A stretch of DNA of 19,816 nt from Promethearchaeota archaeon (GTDB lineage Archaea > Asgardarchaeota > Lokiarchaeia > Sigynarchaeales > SOKP01). The position numbers were made by a program, and so were the translations under genes. Under the pieces are notes generated by a model. That model was not told the origin of the DNA and did not search any database. It saw only the letters and a list, made by a program, of their open reading frames with translations. Shown here in pieces: positions 10,172 through 18,248 of the stretch. The stretch covers positions 1 through 19,816 of the forward strand of contig JAHLWJ010000047.1 in the NCBI GenBank assembly GCA_019057975.1, in the 5' to 3' direction. Position 1 is the stretch's first letter. The number at the start of each line of letters is the position of its first letter.

Positions 10172-10309
10172 GAGGATATATTTAATTTTTATATTTCTAG
10201 AGTTCAAATAAATAATTTTAGAAATTTTCATAAGTTTAATGTCTATCTTTCTGAAAAAGCAATTTATAAGAATTTGCTTCTGGATCTCCTAGGCATAAAA
10301 TATGAATAA
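10172..10309 (+). pseudogene. Remnant of an OLD-family-like ATPase/nuclease gene (N-terminus only)
   Basis: Reading the frame of base 10190, the residues YISRVQINNFRNF followed by LSEKAI strongly resemble the first strand and loop of OLD-family or RecF/SMC-like ATPases, just before the Walker A that should follow within about ten residues. Instead the frame continues as YKNLLLDLLGIKYE and stops at 10307-10309, with no GxxGxGK motif. No ATG precedes it; an AGAGG sequence at 10171-10175 may be the former ribosome binding site. I read it as the start of a gene whose middle has been deleted. It lies 30 bases after brxL in the same direction, so it may once have been a fifth gene of the island. 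The family call rests on about 20 residues. Confidence 0.5.
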
Positions 10310-10500
10310 TCACCATAATCTACTTTAAGAAGTATTGAAAATATAATATTCGAAGCAGGCAATACATGAAAGGTACAAATAGACTAGTAAAAGACCATAT
10401 CCAGCCTGTTTTTAGGAAGGTTTAAATAAGGAAAATCATATCTGATTAAATACTCATATAATCACAGTTTATATAGTCATCACGTATGTAGCAGTCAAAC
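10310..10500. other. Degraded spacer without an intact gene
   Basis: No complete gene is supported here. On the - strand an open stretch of about 39 codons (roughly 10277 to 10395) contains VDYGDYSYFMPRRSRSKF, which looks like real protein but is not recognised. A second - strand fragment (about 10446-10539, overlapping the neighbouring pseudogene) reads KRPPPVKPSQLDEFDCYI, which recalls the RPSKLDPF-type linker of some transposases. On the + strand a 19-codon ATG frame (10367-10426) has no family resemblance. Together they suggest a site hit by several insertions and deletions. Confidence 0.4.
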
Positions 10501-10935
10501 TCATCTAATTGGCTGGGCTTTACAGGAGGCGGTCTTTTTCATCCTTAAAAGTCTTGCTAGATCTTCCTGGGTCAAAAGACAATTCTGCCGGTATGCCTGC
10601 CAGCAGAGTCTAGAGATAGTTACAAATCTAAGGTAGCGTAAACTTTTTTACCTTTCTATTTCTAGATCTTCTTTTGATAGCAGTGTTAGCTTTATTCTTT
10701 TTAGCTTACACTTTGAAAGCGGCTTTCCTGCTGGTTCAGATAGGGCTATAGCATGATAGTAAACCTCACCATCTGATAGAAAGCTACTGTCTAAAAATAG
10801 TTTTTCTCTCAGTTCTTCTACAAGTTTTTCTGCTGCAGCTATTGGAAGACTGTAGCAAGTATGAAGGTCTATAATTAGACCGTTTTCAAGGTTTCTGTAG
10901 GACAGTCTTGTGTCCTTTAATATTTTTTTTAACAA
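10501..10935 (-). pseudogene. DUF1670-family gene broken by one in-frame stop and truncated
   Basis: Starting at a TTG (10933-10935) with a strong GGAGG site 5 bases upstream, the - strand frame gives 95 residues and then a TAA at 10648-10650. The same frame continues with SLRYLRF, WQAYRQN and LLTQEDLARLL until a TGA at 10501-10503. The segment YHAIALSEPAGKPL in the first part and LLTQEDLARLL in the second match my memory of DUF1670 proteins, which also carry a DNA-binding-like C-terminal half. That half is missing after LLRM. DUF1670 has no established function; copies tend to be multicopy and near mobile elements. The good start site and single stop suggest recent loss, though a sequencing error at 10648 is possible. 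Confidence 0.6.
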
Positions 10936-11021
10936 ATTTTCCTCCTTCTGTTATATAATATTTTTTAAATATATAAAAGAGTAGGGGAAAATTTAACCTA
11001 TTATAACAAATATAAACAGAA
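10936..11021. promoter_or_regulatory. Divergent AT-rich promoter region
   Basis: This 86-base gap separates the - strand DUF1670 start from the + strand addB-like start, so promoters for both directions should lie here or just upstream. A perfect TATAAT occurs on the + strand at 10954-10959 and TATTATAAC lies at about 10999-11007, but no convincing -35 box accompanies either. GGAGG at 10941-10945 (read on the - strand) serves the DUF1670 frame. The addB-like ATG has no Shine-Dalgarno sequence in front of it. Confidence 0.3.
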
Positions 11022-14000
11022 ATGAGCAAAAAAACTTTACCTCAAAATGTTTTAGTCTCTAAACTTGACAAACTCTCAAAAGCATATCCCCGTATAGAAA
11101 AAGTTCTGATCGTTCCCAATCGGACGACTGGCCGTCATATCTTGGAATGCCTTACGCGAACAGGGACCCCATGGATAAACTTTCGCATTAAGACGGTGAC
11201 ATCGCTTGCGAAAGAGCTAGTGGAAGATACCCTTGTATCAGGTGGGTTTCAGGTGCTTTCGCCTATTGGGGCCCAGGCAGTTGTGGATAGCGTTTTTAAT
11301 TATCTTGCGGAGTCAGGAAAACTTAAATATTTTGAAAAACATCCTGTAAATAAAGGGATTGTTGAAGTTCTGACTAGAACCCTTAGAGAGCTGAGCTTAA
11401 ACGGCATTTCATCCGGTAATCTTAAAAAAAGCTGTTTCATCAGTTCCGCTAAAGAAAATGATATCCGCCTAATATTGTCAGAATACGAAAAAGTCCTTAA
11501 AGAGAAAAGTCTTGTGGATAGTGCCCGCCTTATTATGATGGCCTTGGGAAATATAAAAAAATATGACAACCAGGAACGCAAGTTCCTCATATTTTCACGC
11601 TATTATATGCGCGGTATTGAGCGGGAGTTTGTTGAAAAATTATGCGGAAGGGATTTGATTGTTGTTGCAGAAGACCCTGTGAATGGATTGTCTACACCAT
11701 CCGATACATGGCCAACGGGGAAGACTGAGGACCAACCGAAATGCAATTCCGATATAGAAAGACTTAAATGGCTATTCGCAAGTAAAAAAGCATCACCACC
11801 TTTTAAAGACGGTACAATTGAGATATTCAACGCTATTGGATATAGAAATGAAGTTCGCGAGGTATTGCGCAGGATTTGCGCGGATAAGATTACAGTAGAT
11901 GATGCAGAACTGATATATACAAATTCAGAAAGTTACGCTGACCTCATTTATTCTCTTTGCGAGAAACTAAAGATACAGGTTACCTTTTCCGAAGGAATAG
12001 GGTCGCACATGACGAGCGCAGGGCGGACAATGATGGGATTCCTTCTTTGGATAAAGGAAGACTTTGGCGAGATATATTTAAGGCGAGTCTTCGAATCGTC
12101 AGGCATTGAATGGGAAGGCTGGTCAAAAGCCGATATGCTAGGAGGAACGACTCTGGGATATTTATTGCGCACATCGGGTCTTGGTTGGGGCAGAGAAAGA
12201 TATTCTCTTGTTTTGGAAAATAAAATTAAAGAGGCTAATAGAGCTGCCACTGATTTTCGCAAAGAGGGGGAGGATGAAGACGCCGCGTACCAAGAAACCA
12301 AGGCTCGGAATCTTAATATTTTGAAAAAAATATGTGAGAACTTATTAAAATTAATTCCAGTTAAAGATAAGGATGGCAAAATAGAATTTGGGAAGTTCTG
12401 CGAGGGTTGCGTGATGTTTTTGGATAAACATGTAAAAAAACTCTGTGAGAACGATGTGGTTTTTATAGAGATCGCAAAAGAACGGCTTACAATGTTAGGC
12501 GGGTTAATAAAAGGAAAGATGATCTTCGATGAAGCTATGGAGAAAGTTATAAATATAATCGCCGGTATACGAGTTGGCGCAAGCGGTCCTAAAGTGTGCC
12601 ATCTTCATGTTTCGCATTATCGGAATGGCGGTAAGTCAGGTCGTGGCAATACATTTATTGTCGGCCTTGATGAGGGGAAGTTTCCCGAGAAGACAGCGCA
12701 GGATCCGGTGCTTCTTGACGAGGAGAGGGCGAAGCTTGCAAGCGGGTTAGAGCTTTCGAGCGAACGGTTAAGCAAGAATGTGTACAATATGGCTGCCCTG
12801 ATTTCCGGATTAAGGGGAAAGGTGACTTTCAGCTATTCGTCTTATGATATTAAGGAGGACAGGAAATCATTTCCATCTTCGATCGTTTTGCAAGTATTTC
12901 GTATAAAGGAAGGCAACCCGGGAGCGGATTACGATACGATGTTTAAATCGCTTGGAGAGCCGGTCGGCTTTAATGAGAGCCCCGCCACGGATATTGCGCT
13001 TGATGAGACAGACTGGTGGCTTAATAGGCTTGTAGAAAGGGGGGTTCTTAAAGATGGAATGGAACCCGTGCAGTTTAATTATAAAGGAATTAAGGAAGGA
13101 TTAGAGGCGCAGGGAAAAAGAGCAAGCGATAAGCTGACTGAATATGATGGAAAAATTACACCTAAGGGCAACGAACTCGATCCGAGGCAGAACAAGGAGA
13201 TGGTCATGTCGTCTTCGCGGCTTGAGGCAGCAGCAAAATGCCCATTCGCGTATTTTATACAGAATGTGCTAAAGGTGCGCAAGCCCGATGAAGTTGAAAA
13301 AGATGTAACAACGTGGCTCGACGCGCTCGAACGCGGCAGCCTGCTTCATGAAGTGTTCCAGATATTCATTGATAAAACGAACACCGCAAAAAAGCAACCA
13401 AGCCCAGACGAAGAGAAGGAATTGGTCCTATCCATTCTTGATGATGTTGTCAAAAAGTATAGAGATGAGGTACCTCCGCCCAGCGAAGTAGTGTTCCAAA
13501 ACGAATACACACAGCTTAAAAGGGATGTAAATGTTTTTCTTCAAATCAATAGGGAACTCGGAACTAAAGCGGTGGGTACTGAAATACGTTTCGGAGACAA
13601 AAAAGACGGTGCTGTTAAAGTATTTCTTACAGACAATAAGCAGATTCTGTTACGGGGCAAAATAGACAGAATCGATAAGGCAGGGCCATCCAAATACCAT
13701 GCATGGGATTATAAAACAGGAGGTACTTATGGATATAAAGAGAGAGGATACTTGGCAGCTGGGAGACAAATCCAGCATGCGCTCTACGCCGTTATTGCAG
13801 AAGAGGTATTGAAGAAAAGCGGTAAAGATAAAGATCCGAAGGTAACAAAATCTGGATACCTTTTTCCAACCGAAAAAGGAACACGCGACGGGGCAGGCGG
13901 GATATTCCCGCGATCTACGAGCGACAGAGAAAAGTGGCAGGAACCACTGGGCAAGCTGTTGGACATTATAGGAAACGGAACTTTTATAGTTGGGAAAGAG

Positions 14001-14132
14001 GATGCGTGCAAGTTTTGTGACTATAGCGATATATGCGGTGGTGAAAAGGCGCAAAAGCAAAGGGCTTCGAAAGAAAAAAACGATATTAACAAAGAACTTA
14101 ATGCATGGAAAGAGCTGCAGGATTATGAATAG
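11022..14132 (+). CDS. addB: AddB-like subunit: degenerate helicase with C-terminal PD-(D/E)XK nuclease and Fe-S cysteines
   Basis: AddB works with AddA to unwind and resect double-strand DNA ends for RecA, and to degrade unprotected linear DNA. The 1036-residue product starts with IVPNRTTGRHI where a helicase would have Walker A; loss of that motif is typical of some AddB relatives. The C-terminal nuclease begins near residue 735 and carries GSLLHE (His776), a GKIDRID strand and WDYKTGG (Asp896-Tyr-Lys898). Cys740, Cys996, Cys999 and Cys1005 give a C-(X255)-C-X2-C-X5-C pattern, as in AddB and Cas4 iron-sulfur nucleases. The start is the ATG at 11022, without a clear ribosome binding site. 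The stop overlaps the start of the addA-like gene. Composition is much less AT-rich than the BREX genes. It could instead be called a generic PD-(D/E)XK family protein. Confidence 0.82.
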   Translation: MSKKTLPQNVLVSKLDKLSKAYPRIEKVLIVPNRTTGRHILECLTRTGTPWINFRIKTVTSLAKELVEDTLVSGGFQVLSPIGAQAVVDSVFNYLAESGKLKYFEKHPVNKGIVEVLTRTLRELSLNGISSGNLKKSCFISSAKENDIRLILSEYEKVLKEKSLVDSARLIMMALGNIKKYDNQERKFLIFSRYYMRGIEREFVEKLCGRDLIVVAEDPVNGLSTPSDTWPTGKTEDQPKCNSDIERLKWLFASKKASPPFKDGTIEIFNAIGYRNEVREVLRRICADKITVDDAELIYTNSESYADLIYSLCEKLKIQVTFSEGIGSHMTSAGRTMMGFLLWIKEDFGEIYLRRVFESSGIEWEGWSKADMLGGTTLGYLLRTSGLGWGRERYSLVLENKIKEANRAATDFRKEGEDEDAAYQETKARNLNILKKICENLLKLIPVKDKDGKIEFGKFCEGCVMFLDKHVKKLCENDVVFIEIAKERLTMLGGLIKGKMIFDEAMEKVINIIAGIRVGASGPKVCHLHVSHYRNGGKSGRGNTFIVGLDEGKFPEKTAQDPVLLDEERAKLASGLELSSERLSKNVYNMAALISGLRGKVTFSYSSYDIKEDRKSFPSSIVLQVFRIKEGNPGADYDTMFKSLGEPVGFNESPATDIALDETDWWLNRLVERGVLKDGMEPVQFNYKGIKEGLEAQGKRASDKLTEYDGKITPKGNELDPRQNKEMVMSSSRLEAAAKCPFAYFIQNVLKVRKPDEVEKDVTTWLDALERGSLLHEVFQIFIDKTNTAKKQPSPDEEKELVLSILDDVVKKYRDEVPPPSEVVFQNEYTQLKRDVNVFLQINRELGTKAVGTEIRFGDKKDGAVKVFLTDNKQILLRGKIDRIDKAGPSKYHAWDYKTGGTYGYKERGYLAAGRQIQHALYAVIAEEVLKKSGKDKDPKVTKSGYLFPTEKGTRDGAGGIFPRSTSDREKWQEPLGKLLDIIGNGTFIVGKEDACKFCDYSDICGGEKAQKQRASKEKNDINKELNAWKELQDYE

Positions 14133-17100
14133 AAAAAATCCCCCTGACCAGAAAACAAGAAATAGGATTGCTACTGAATTCAATAAGAGTTTTTTTGTTG
14201 AGGCAGGAGCGGGGTCTGGAAAAACACATAGCCTTGTCGACAGGATGTCCGGCCTTATACGGTATGGCCATGCCAAGATTGAAAATATCGCAGCGGTTAC
14301 GTTTACCCGAAAAGCAGCGGCAGAATTGCGCGAGAAATTTCAGATTGACTTGGAGAATATTCTTCATGATAAGGATACAAAAGGGTCGGAAAAAGATGTT
14401 ATTGTAGAGGCCCTTTTAAATTTTGAGCGTTCGTCGGTAAGTACAATACATTCATTTTGTGCGAGGCTTTTGCGAGAGCGGTCAGTCGAAGCAGGTATCG
14501 ATCCAGGCTTTGAGGAAATAGAGGAAGAGGAAGATATAATATTTGCCGGTGAAGTCTGGGCAGAGTACATTGAAAAGCAGGGGTTCGAAAATAATAAATT
14601 GATCGGCTGGATGCAAGAGAACGGCATAAGTCCTGACGCAATAAAAGATATATACATAAAGCTGGTGCGGTTTCCGGACGTGGAAGTTTTCAGGCAAGAT
14701 CTGAAGCAGCCTGATTTCAGCGAGGCAAAGAAAGAAGTCGAAAAATTCATACGCGCTATGAGAAAGAAGATGCCGGATGCAGAGCCGGCAAACGGTTGGG
14801 ATGCATTGCAGACGACCGTAAGGCGGTGTTTGAAGTTGTTTAGCCTAGAATATCTGGGAGAGGATCGGCTTTTTGTTGAACTGCTGAAAATATTGGACAA
14901 GAATATAAACGTTACACAAAACAGGTGGCCTGATAGAAACGTTGCCAAGGCCTGTGAAGAAGAGGCGGTGAAATTTCAGGAGAACGTGGTAAAGCCAGCG
15001 CTCAGGGCGTGGAGCGAATATCTACATAAACCGCTTATAGATTTTGCAATGGGTGGTGTTGACTATTATGATAAGTGGAGAAAGGAAAGGTCTGCTTTAA
15101 ACTTCCAGGATTTATTGATGAGGACCGCGAGGTTGCTTCGCGAAAATGCAGAGGTCAGGGCGTATTTCAAGAAACGACTTACATACCTGTTGGTTGATGA
15201 GTTTCAGGACACGGACCCAATACAGGCGGAGATTGTAATGCTCCTTACCGGAAAAGACAATTCGGTGAATAATTGGAGAAAAGTGAAGCCAATGCCTGGA
15301 GCATTATTCCTAGTTGGTGATCCCAAGCAGAGCATATACCGCTTTAGGCGTGCAGATATAGATATTTATAACCAAGTTAAAGGTATATTTAACAGTGGCG
15401 CAGGTGAAGTGCTCGAGCTTACATCTAACTTCAGGTCTCTCGAACCTATTAGGGATCTGACGAATGCAGTGTTTAAAGATATATTTCCTGTTGGAGATAC
15501 TAAACACCAGGCTAAGTTCGCACCGTTAGTTACCGTGAGAGAAAAATCAGAAAAATACCTAAATGGTGTCTTTGAAAATAGAATACCCAAGGTTTATAGG
15601 AATTTGGCGGAGGCAGCTGCCAGTATTGATACTGGAATAATAGCCAATTGGATATACCAATCTATCAATGGAGGGCTTAAGCTCGAAAGAACAGAGAGTG
15701 AAAAACAGGCTGACGAAATTGATGACGCCAAGCCAGGCGATTTTATGATTATCGCAAAAAGAAAACTCATGCTTCCTCTTTATGCAAGGGCACTTGAGGC
15801 ATTGGGCGTACCATATGAGATTTCAGGCGGAGAAAATTTCAGCCAGTCGGAAGAACTTTACGAGATATATAAGGTGCTTAAAGCAACGGCTGACCCAAAG
15901 GATCCGGTTGCGATAGTTGCCGCTTTAAGAGGTTTGTTTTTTGGTGTAAGCGACAACGACCTTTACAACTTTGCAAGAGAAGGAGGAAGGTTTTCATATT
16001 TTAGCGAGCAGGAAAAAAGACCGACGATAATCAAGGAAGCGTTTGCGAGATTGCGGGAATATAACGAGATTGCAATGCATGATACGCCTGTCACGGCGAT
16101 CGAGAAGATCATAGAAAAACTCGGCATAATACCTCTTGCAATGTCTGAAGAGATGGGCTCGAGCAAAGCAGGTAATATCTTTAAAGCGATAGAGCTCCTG
16201 AGAGGTCAGAAACCGGATAATACGGGTAGTTTCGCTGAGCTCGTTGATTACCTTAAAGATGTGCGCGAAATATCCAGCATAGAAGAGATGAGCCTTTTTC
16301 CGGGGACCGCTAAGGCTGTGCGGATCATGAATCTTCATAAGGCAAAGGGATTGGAAGCGCCGGTCGTTATACTTGTTGATCCGGCTGCAAAGCAAAGGGA
16401 CTTTAAACCGCAGCACCACATAACTCGTACGAGTAAAGAGTCAGTTGGGTATTTTACTGTTAATAAGCAACGTGGCGAGCATGGCTTTGAAACCGTTGCT
16501 TTGCCTAGCGGTTGGGAGGAATATGCTGCCGAAGAAAAACTTTATGAGGATGCCGAAAAGAAACGGCTCGACTATGTAGCGGCTACGAGAGCAAAGAATA
16601 TTTTGGTAATAAGCACATACCGCGAAGGCAGTACTATAAAAGCCTGGGAATCGTTTTTCCCCTACCTTGCAAGTATGCCCAAACTTCCGGTTAAAGAAAC
16701 AGGTAAGATCAAAAAGAAAAAAACCTTAGAACTTAAAGAAAAGGAATGGGAAAGCGAAAGAGCAAAACTAGAAATGAATGTTGAGAAGATACGAGTGGCA
16801 TCATACCATATGAGTAGGGTGACGGATATCGTAGAAAAACTAGATATTTTTGCCGGGGGACCTGTTGGAGGTATGAGATGGGGAAGAGTTGTGCATGAGG
16901 CGCTTGAGCTGTGCGGGAAAGGCAAGCGTGATAAATTAGAAATAATTGCAAGGGACTTATTGAAAGAAAATAAGATTCCCGAAATCGAACAGGGGAAAAT
17001 GGTCAAAACTATTGATGACGTCATGAAAAGCGACATATGGAAAAGGATGTCCGCATCGAAAGAGAAATATTTTGAAGTGCCGCTTTCTTCCATGAAGGAT

Positions 17101-17298
17101 AATAGTGTTGTCACGGGTGTGATAGATATGATTTTCAAAGAAGACGATGGGTGGGTCATTGTAGATTATAAGACAGATGATTTTGATGTTAATCCAAAAA
17201 AGAAGTTAGCATATCAACATCAAATTGATTTATATGCAGAACTATGGGGTGAAATAACCGGAGAAAAAATAAAAGAAAAATTGCTATATAAAGTGTAG
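14125..17298 (+). CDS. addA: AddA-like subunit: UvrD-family helicase with C-terminal PD-(D/E)XK nuclease
   Basis: AddA is the 3'-5' helicase and nuclease subunit of the AddAB recombinational repair complex. I place the start at the ATG at 14125, which overlaps the addB-like stop by 8 bases; an upstream in-frame start at 13990 would overlap the end of addB much more. The 1057-residue product shows superfamily 1 motifs in order: Walker A AGAGSGKT (27-34), TFTRKAA, SSVSTIHSFC, VDEFQDTD (Asp358-Glu359), GDPKQSIYRFRRAD, LTSNFRS, MNLHKAKGLEAPV and DYVAATRAKN. The C-terminal nuclease has VVHEALE (His924), GVIDMI (Asp1001), VDYKTD (Asp1014, Lys1016) and QIDLYAELWG. All catalytic positions look intact. 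The overlap implies translational coupling and an equimolar complex. No terminator is evident in the 73 bases that follow. Confidence 0.88.
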   Translation: MNRKNPPDQKTRNRIATEFNKSFFVEAGAGSGKTHSLVDRMSGLIRYGHAKIENIAAVTFTRKAAAELREKFQIDLENILHDKDTKGSEKDVIVEALLNFERSSVSTIHSFCARLLRERSVEAGIDPGFEEIEEEEDIIFAGEVWAEYIEKQGFENNKLIGWMQENGISPDAIKDIYIKLVRFPDVEVFRQDLKQPDFSEAKKEVEKFIRAMRKKMPDAEPANGWDALQTTVRRCLKLFSLEYLGEDRLFVELLKILDKNINVTQNRWPDRNVAKACEEEAVKFQENVVKPALRAWSEYLHKPLIDFAMGGVDYYDKWRKERSALNFQDLLMRTARLLRENAEVRAYFKKRLTYLLVDEFQDTDPIQAEIVMLLTGKDNSVNNWRKVKPMPGALFLVGDPKQSIYRFRRADIDIYNQVKGIFNSGAGEVLELTSNFRSLEPIRDLTNAVFKDIFPVGDTKHQAKFAPLVTVREKSEKYLNGVFENRIPKVYRNLAEAAASIDTGIIANWIYQSINGGLKLERTESEKQADEIDDAKPGDFMIIAKRKLMLPLYARALEALGVPYEISGGENFSQSEELYEIYKVLKATADPKDPVAIVAALRGLFFGVSDNDLYNFAREGGRFSYFSEQEKRPTIIKEAFARLREYNEIAMHDTPVTAIEKIIEKLGIIPLAMSEEMGSSKAGNIFKAIELLRGQKPDNTGSFAELVDYLKDVREISSIEEMSLFPGTAKAVRIMNLHKAKGLEAPVVILVDPAAKQRDFKPQHHITRTSKESVGYFTVNKQRGEHGFETVALPSGWEEYAAEEKLYEDAEKKRLDYVAATRAKNILVISTYREGSTIKAWESFFPYLASMPKLPVKETGKIKKKKTLELKEKEWESERAKLEMNVEKIRVASYHMSRVTDIVEKLDIFAGGPVGGMRWGRVVHEALELCGKGKRDKLEIIARDLLKENKIPEIEQGKMVKTIDDVMKSDIWKRMSASKEKYFEVPLSSMKDNSVVTGVIDMIFKEDDGWVIVDYKTDDFDVNPKKKLAYQHQIDLYAELWGEITGEKIKEKLLYKV

Positions 17299-17371
17299 AT
17301 AAATGCCTTACTTAAAAATAATAATTAAAATATTTGTCACCGAATTTATTATGAATCAAGGTTAAAAGAAA

Positions 17372-17878
17372 ATGAACAAGATTTGGGAAAAATGGACTGA
17401 ACATTACAAGAACCTGAAAATAGACCTTGATAGGATTTGTAAAGATGGGATTATTAATGCAGATGAATTCAATAAGACTGAACCAAAAATTCTTTTTATC
17501 CTAAAAGAGACGACCGAGTTTGCCGGCGGGGATCTCAGGCAATTATTCAGAGAAAGAGTATATGGGGTGGGTAAGATGCTTGCAAGATGGACAGTAGGAA
17601 TATTAGATAAATTTCCGACATATAATAAAGTAAAAACCATGGCTGATGACTAGTTAAAGAATTGTTTGAATAGAACGGCGGTCATTAATCTTAAAAATGT
17701 TACTGGCGAATCTCGAGCAGATCGACCCATTATCAATGCCTATGCTCATCAGGATAAAGATCCATTACAGGAGCAGATTGATTCTATTTGTAAAAAATCC
17801 AAAAAACCGAGTATAATAGTTGCTTGCGGGATAGGGATAATGGATTCCTTAATTTGGTTATTGGATATGGAAGAATAA
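17372..17878 (+). pseudogene. UDG-superfamily-like hypothetical gene interrupted by one TAG
   Basis: Two open stretches lie in one frame, separated by the single stop TAG at 17651-17653. Read through, they give about 168 residues, starting at the ATG at 17372 with AAGG upstream. ILFILKE, ARWTVGIL, TAVINLKNVTG and PSIIVACG match my memory of small hypothetical proteins with a uracil-DNA-glycosylase-like fold; this is a fold-level guess, not proof of activity. The interruption falls just before the NRTAVINLK strand, so either half alone should not fold. The second half ends in LLDMEE at a TAA that sits directly against a repeat-like motif, so the C-terminus may also be cut short. Since TAG ends brxL, addB and addA here, recoding is unlikely; mutation or sequencing error is left. 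Confidence 0.5.
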
Positions 17879-17905
17879 AAGGGACGGTTCTATTTTTCTT
17901 GAAAA
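17876..17905 (+). repeat. Short GGGACGGTTCT motif resembling a transposase-linked intergenic repeat
   Basis: The stretch AAAAGGGACGGTTCTATTTT begins at the stop codon of the UDG-like pseudogene. I recall GGGACGGTTCTATTTT-type sequences as multicopy motifs near IS200-like or REP-associated transposases in several uncultured bacteria. Only one copy occurs in this window, so the repeat status rests on memory. Confidence 0.3.
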
Positions 17906-17910
17906 TAACC

Positions 17911-18132
17911 ATGCCTAAAACTTTAGCGGGTTTCTGTTTGTTCTCAGGAATATCTTTGTTGGTCTATAGCATAATTCAAGGTCCTATTGGAGTTAAAGAT
18001 TGCAAACTTCCCAAGCTGATTAGCGCAAAACGTATCATTATTGTGGTTATCGGAATTTTATTAATAATTGTTAGTATATGGCTATATGCTTCTGGCAAGG
18101 AAGATATACCAGTAGCATATCCACCACAATAA
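17911..18132 (+). CDS. Small two-helix membrane protein of unknown function
   Basis: I take the ATG at 17911, giving 73 residues; an earlier in-frame start at 17824 would run back through the repeat-like motif and the end of the previous gene. There is no convincing Shine-Dalgarno sequence, which weakens the call. The product has two hydrophobic segments, TLAGFCLFSGISLLVYSII (about 3-21) and IIIVVIGILLIIVSIWLYA (about 43-62), with lysines and arginine between them, and a short polar tail ending in PPQ. The positive loop suggests both ends face outward and the loop inward. No family is recognised. The gene ends 39 bases before the attC site, so it could be the gene of the upstream cassette, but no matching left boundary was found. 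Confidence 0.5.
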   Translation: MPKTLAGFCLFSGISLLVYSIIQGPIGVKDCKLPKLISAKRIIIVVIGILLIIVSIWLYASGKEDIPVAYPPQ

Positions 18133-18171
18133 AATTTTGGAAAAATAAAAAAAATTAAAAAAGTAATTATT

Positions 18172-18248
18172 TCCTAACAACTCAATCCACTGGACCCAAT
18201 TCCGCCGCTAAAGCGGCTTCATTAGGCCAGTGATTTCGAGTGTTAGAC
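18172..18248 (+). other. Integron attC recombination site
   Basis: The outer ends are CCTAAC (18173-18178) and GTTAGAC (18242-18248, matching GTTRRRY). The arms pair imperfectly as an attC should: CTAACAACTC against GAGTGTTAG with one extra A, and ATCCACTGG against CCAGTGAT with one extra C. These unpaired bases on one arm are the extrahelical bases that IntI uses to choose the strand. The centre holds a GCCGC-TAAA-GCGGC hairpin (18203-18216). The 5'-most base of the left core is T rather than a purine, a small deviation. No T-run follows, so it is not a terminator. The expected crossover is between G18242 and T18243. Confidence 0.85.

Noticed and set aside
10257..10279. Inverted repeat AAGCAA...TTGCTT as a terminator for brxL
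   Set aside because: The stem is only 6 AT-rich pairs, no T-run follows, and it lies inside the OLD-like remnant.
13990..14124. Longer N-terminus for the AddA-like protein
   Set aside because: It would overlap the addB-like gene by about 140 bases, and the family start fits the ATG at 14125 just before Walker A.
11022..17298. The AddAB-like pair as a new BREX component or new defence system
   Set aside because: All helicase and nuclease motifs fit ordinary AddAB repair enzymes, composition differs from BREX, and the two blocks are separated by a degraded scar.
18172..18248. Rho-independent terminator
   Set aside because: There is no T-run after the hairpin, and the arms carry attC core ends and one-sided unpaired bases.
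18243..18248. CRISPR or other tandem array in the accessory tail
   Set aside because: No regularly spaced direct repeats were seen; the only repeated signal is GTTRRRY, explained by integron boundaries.
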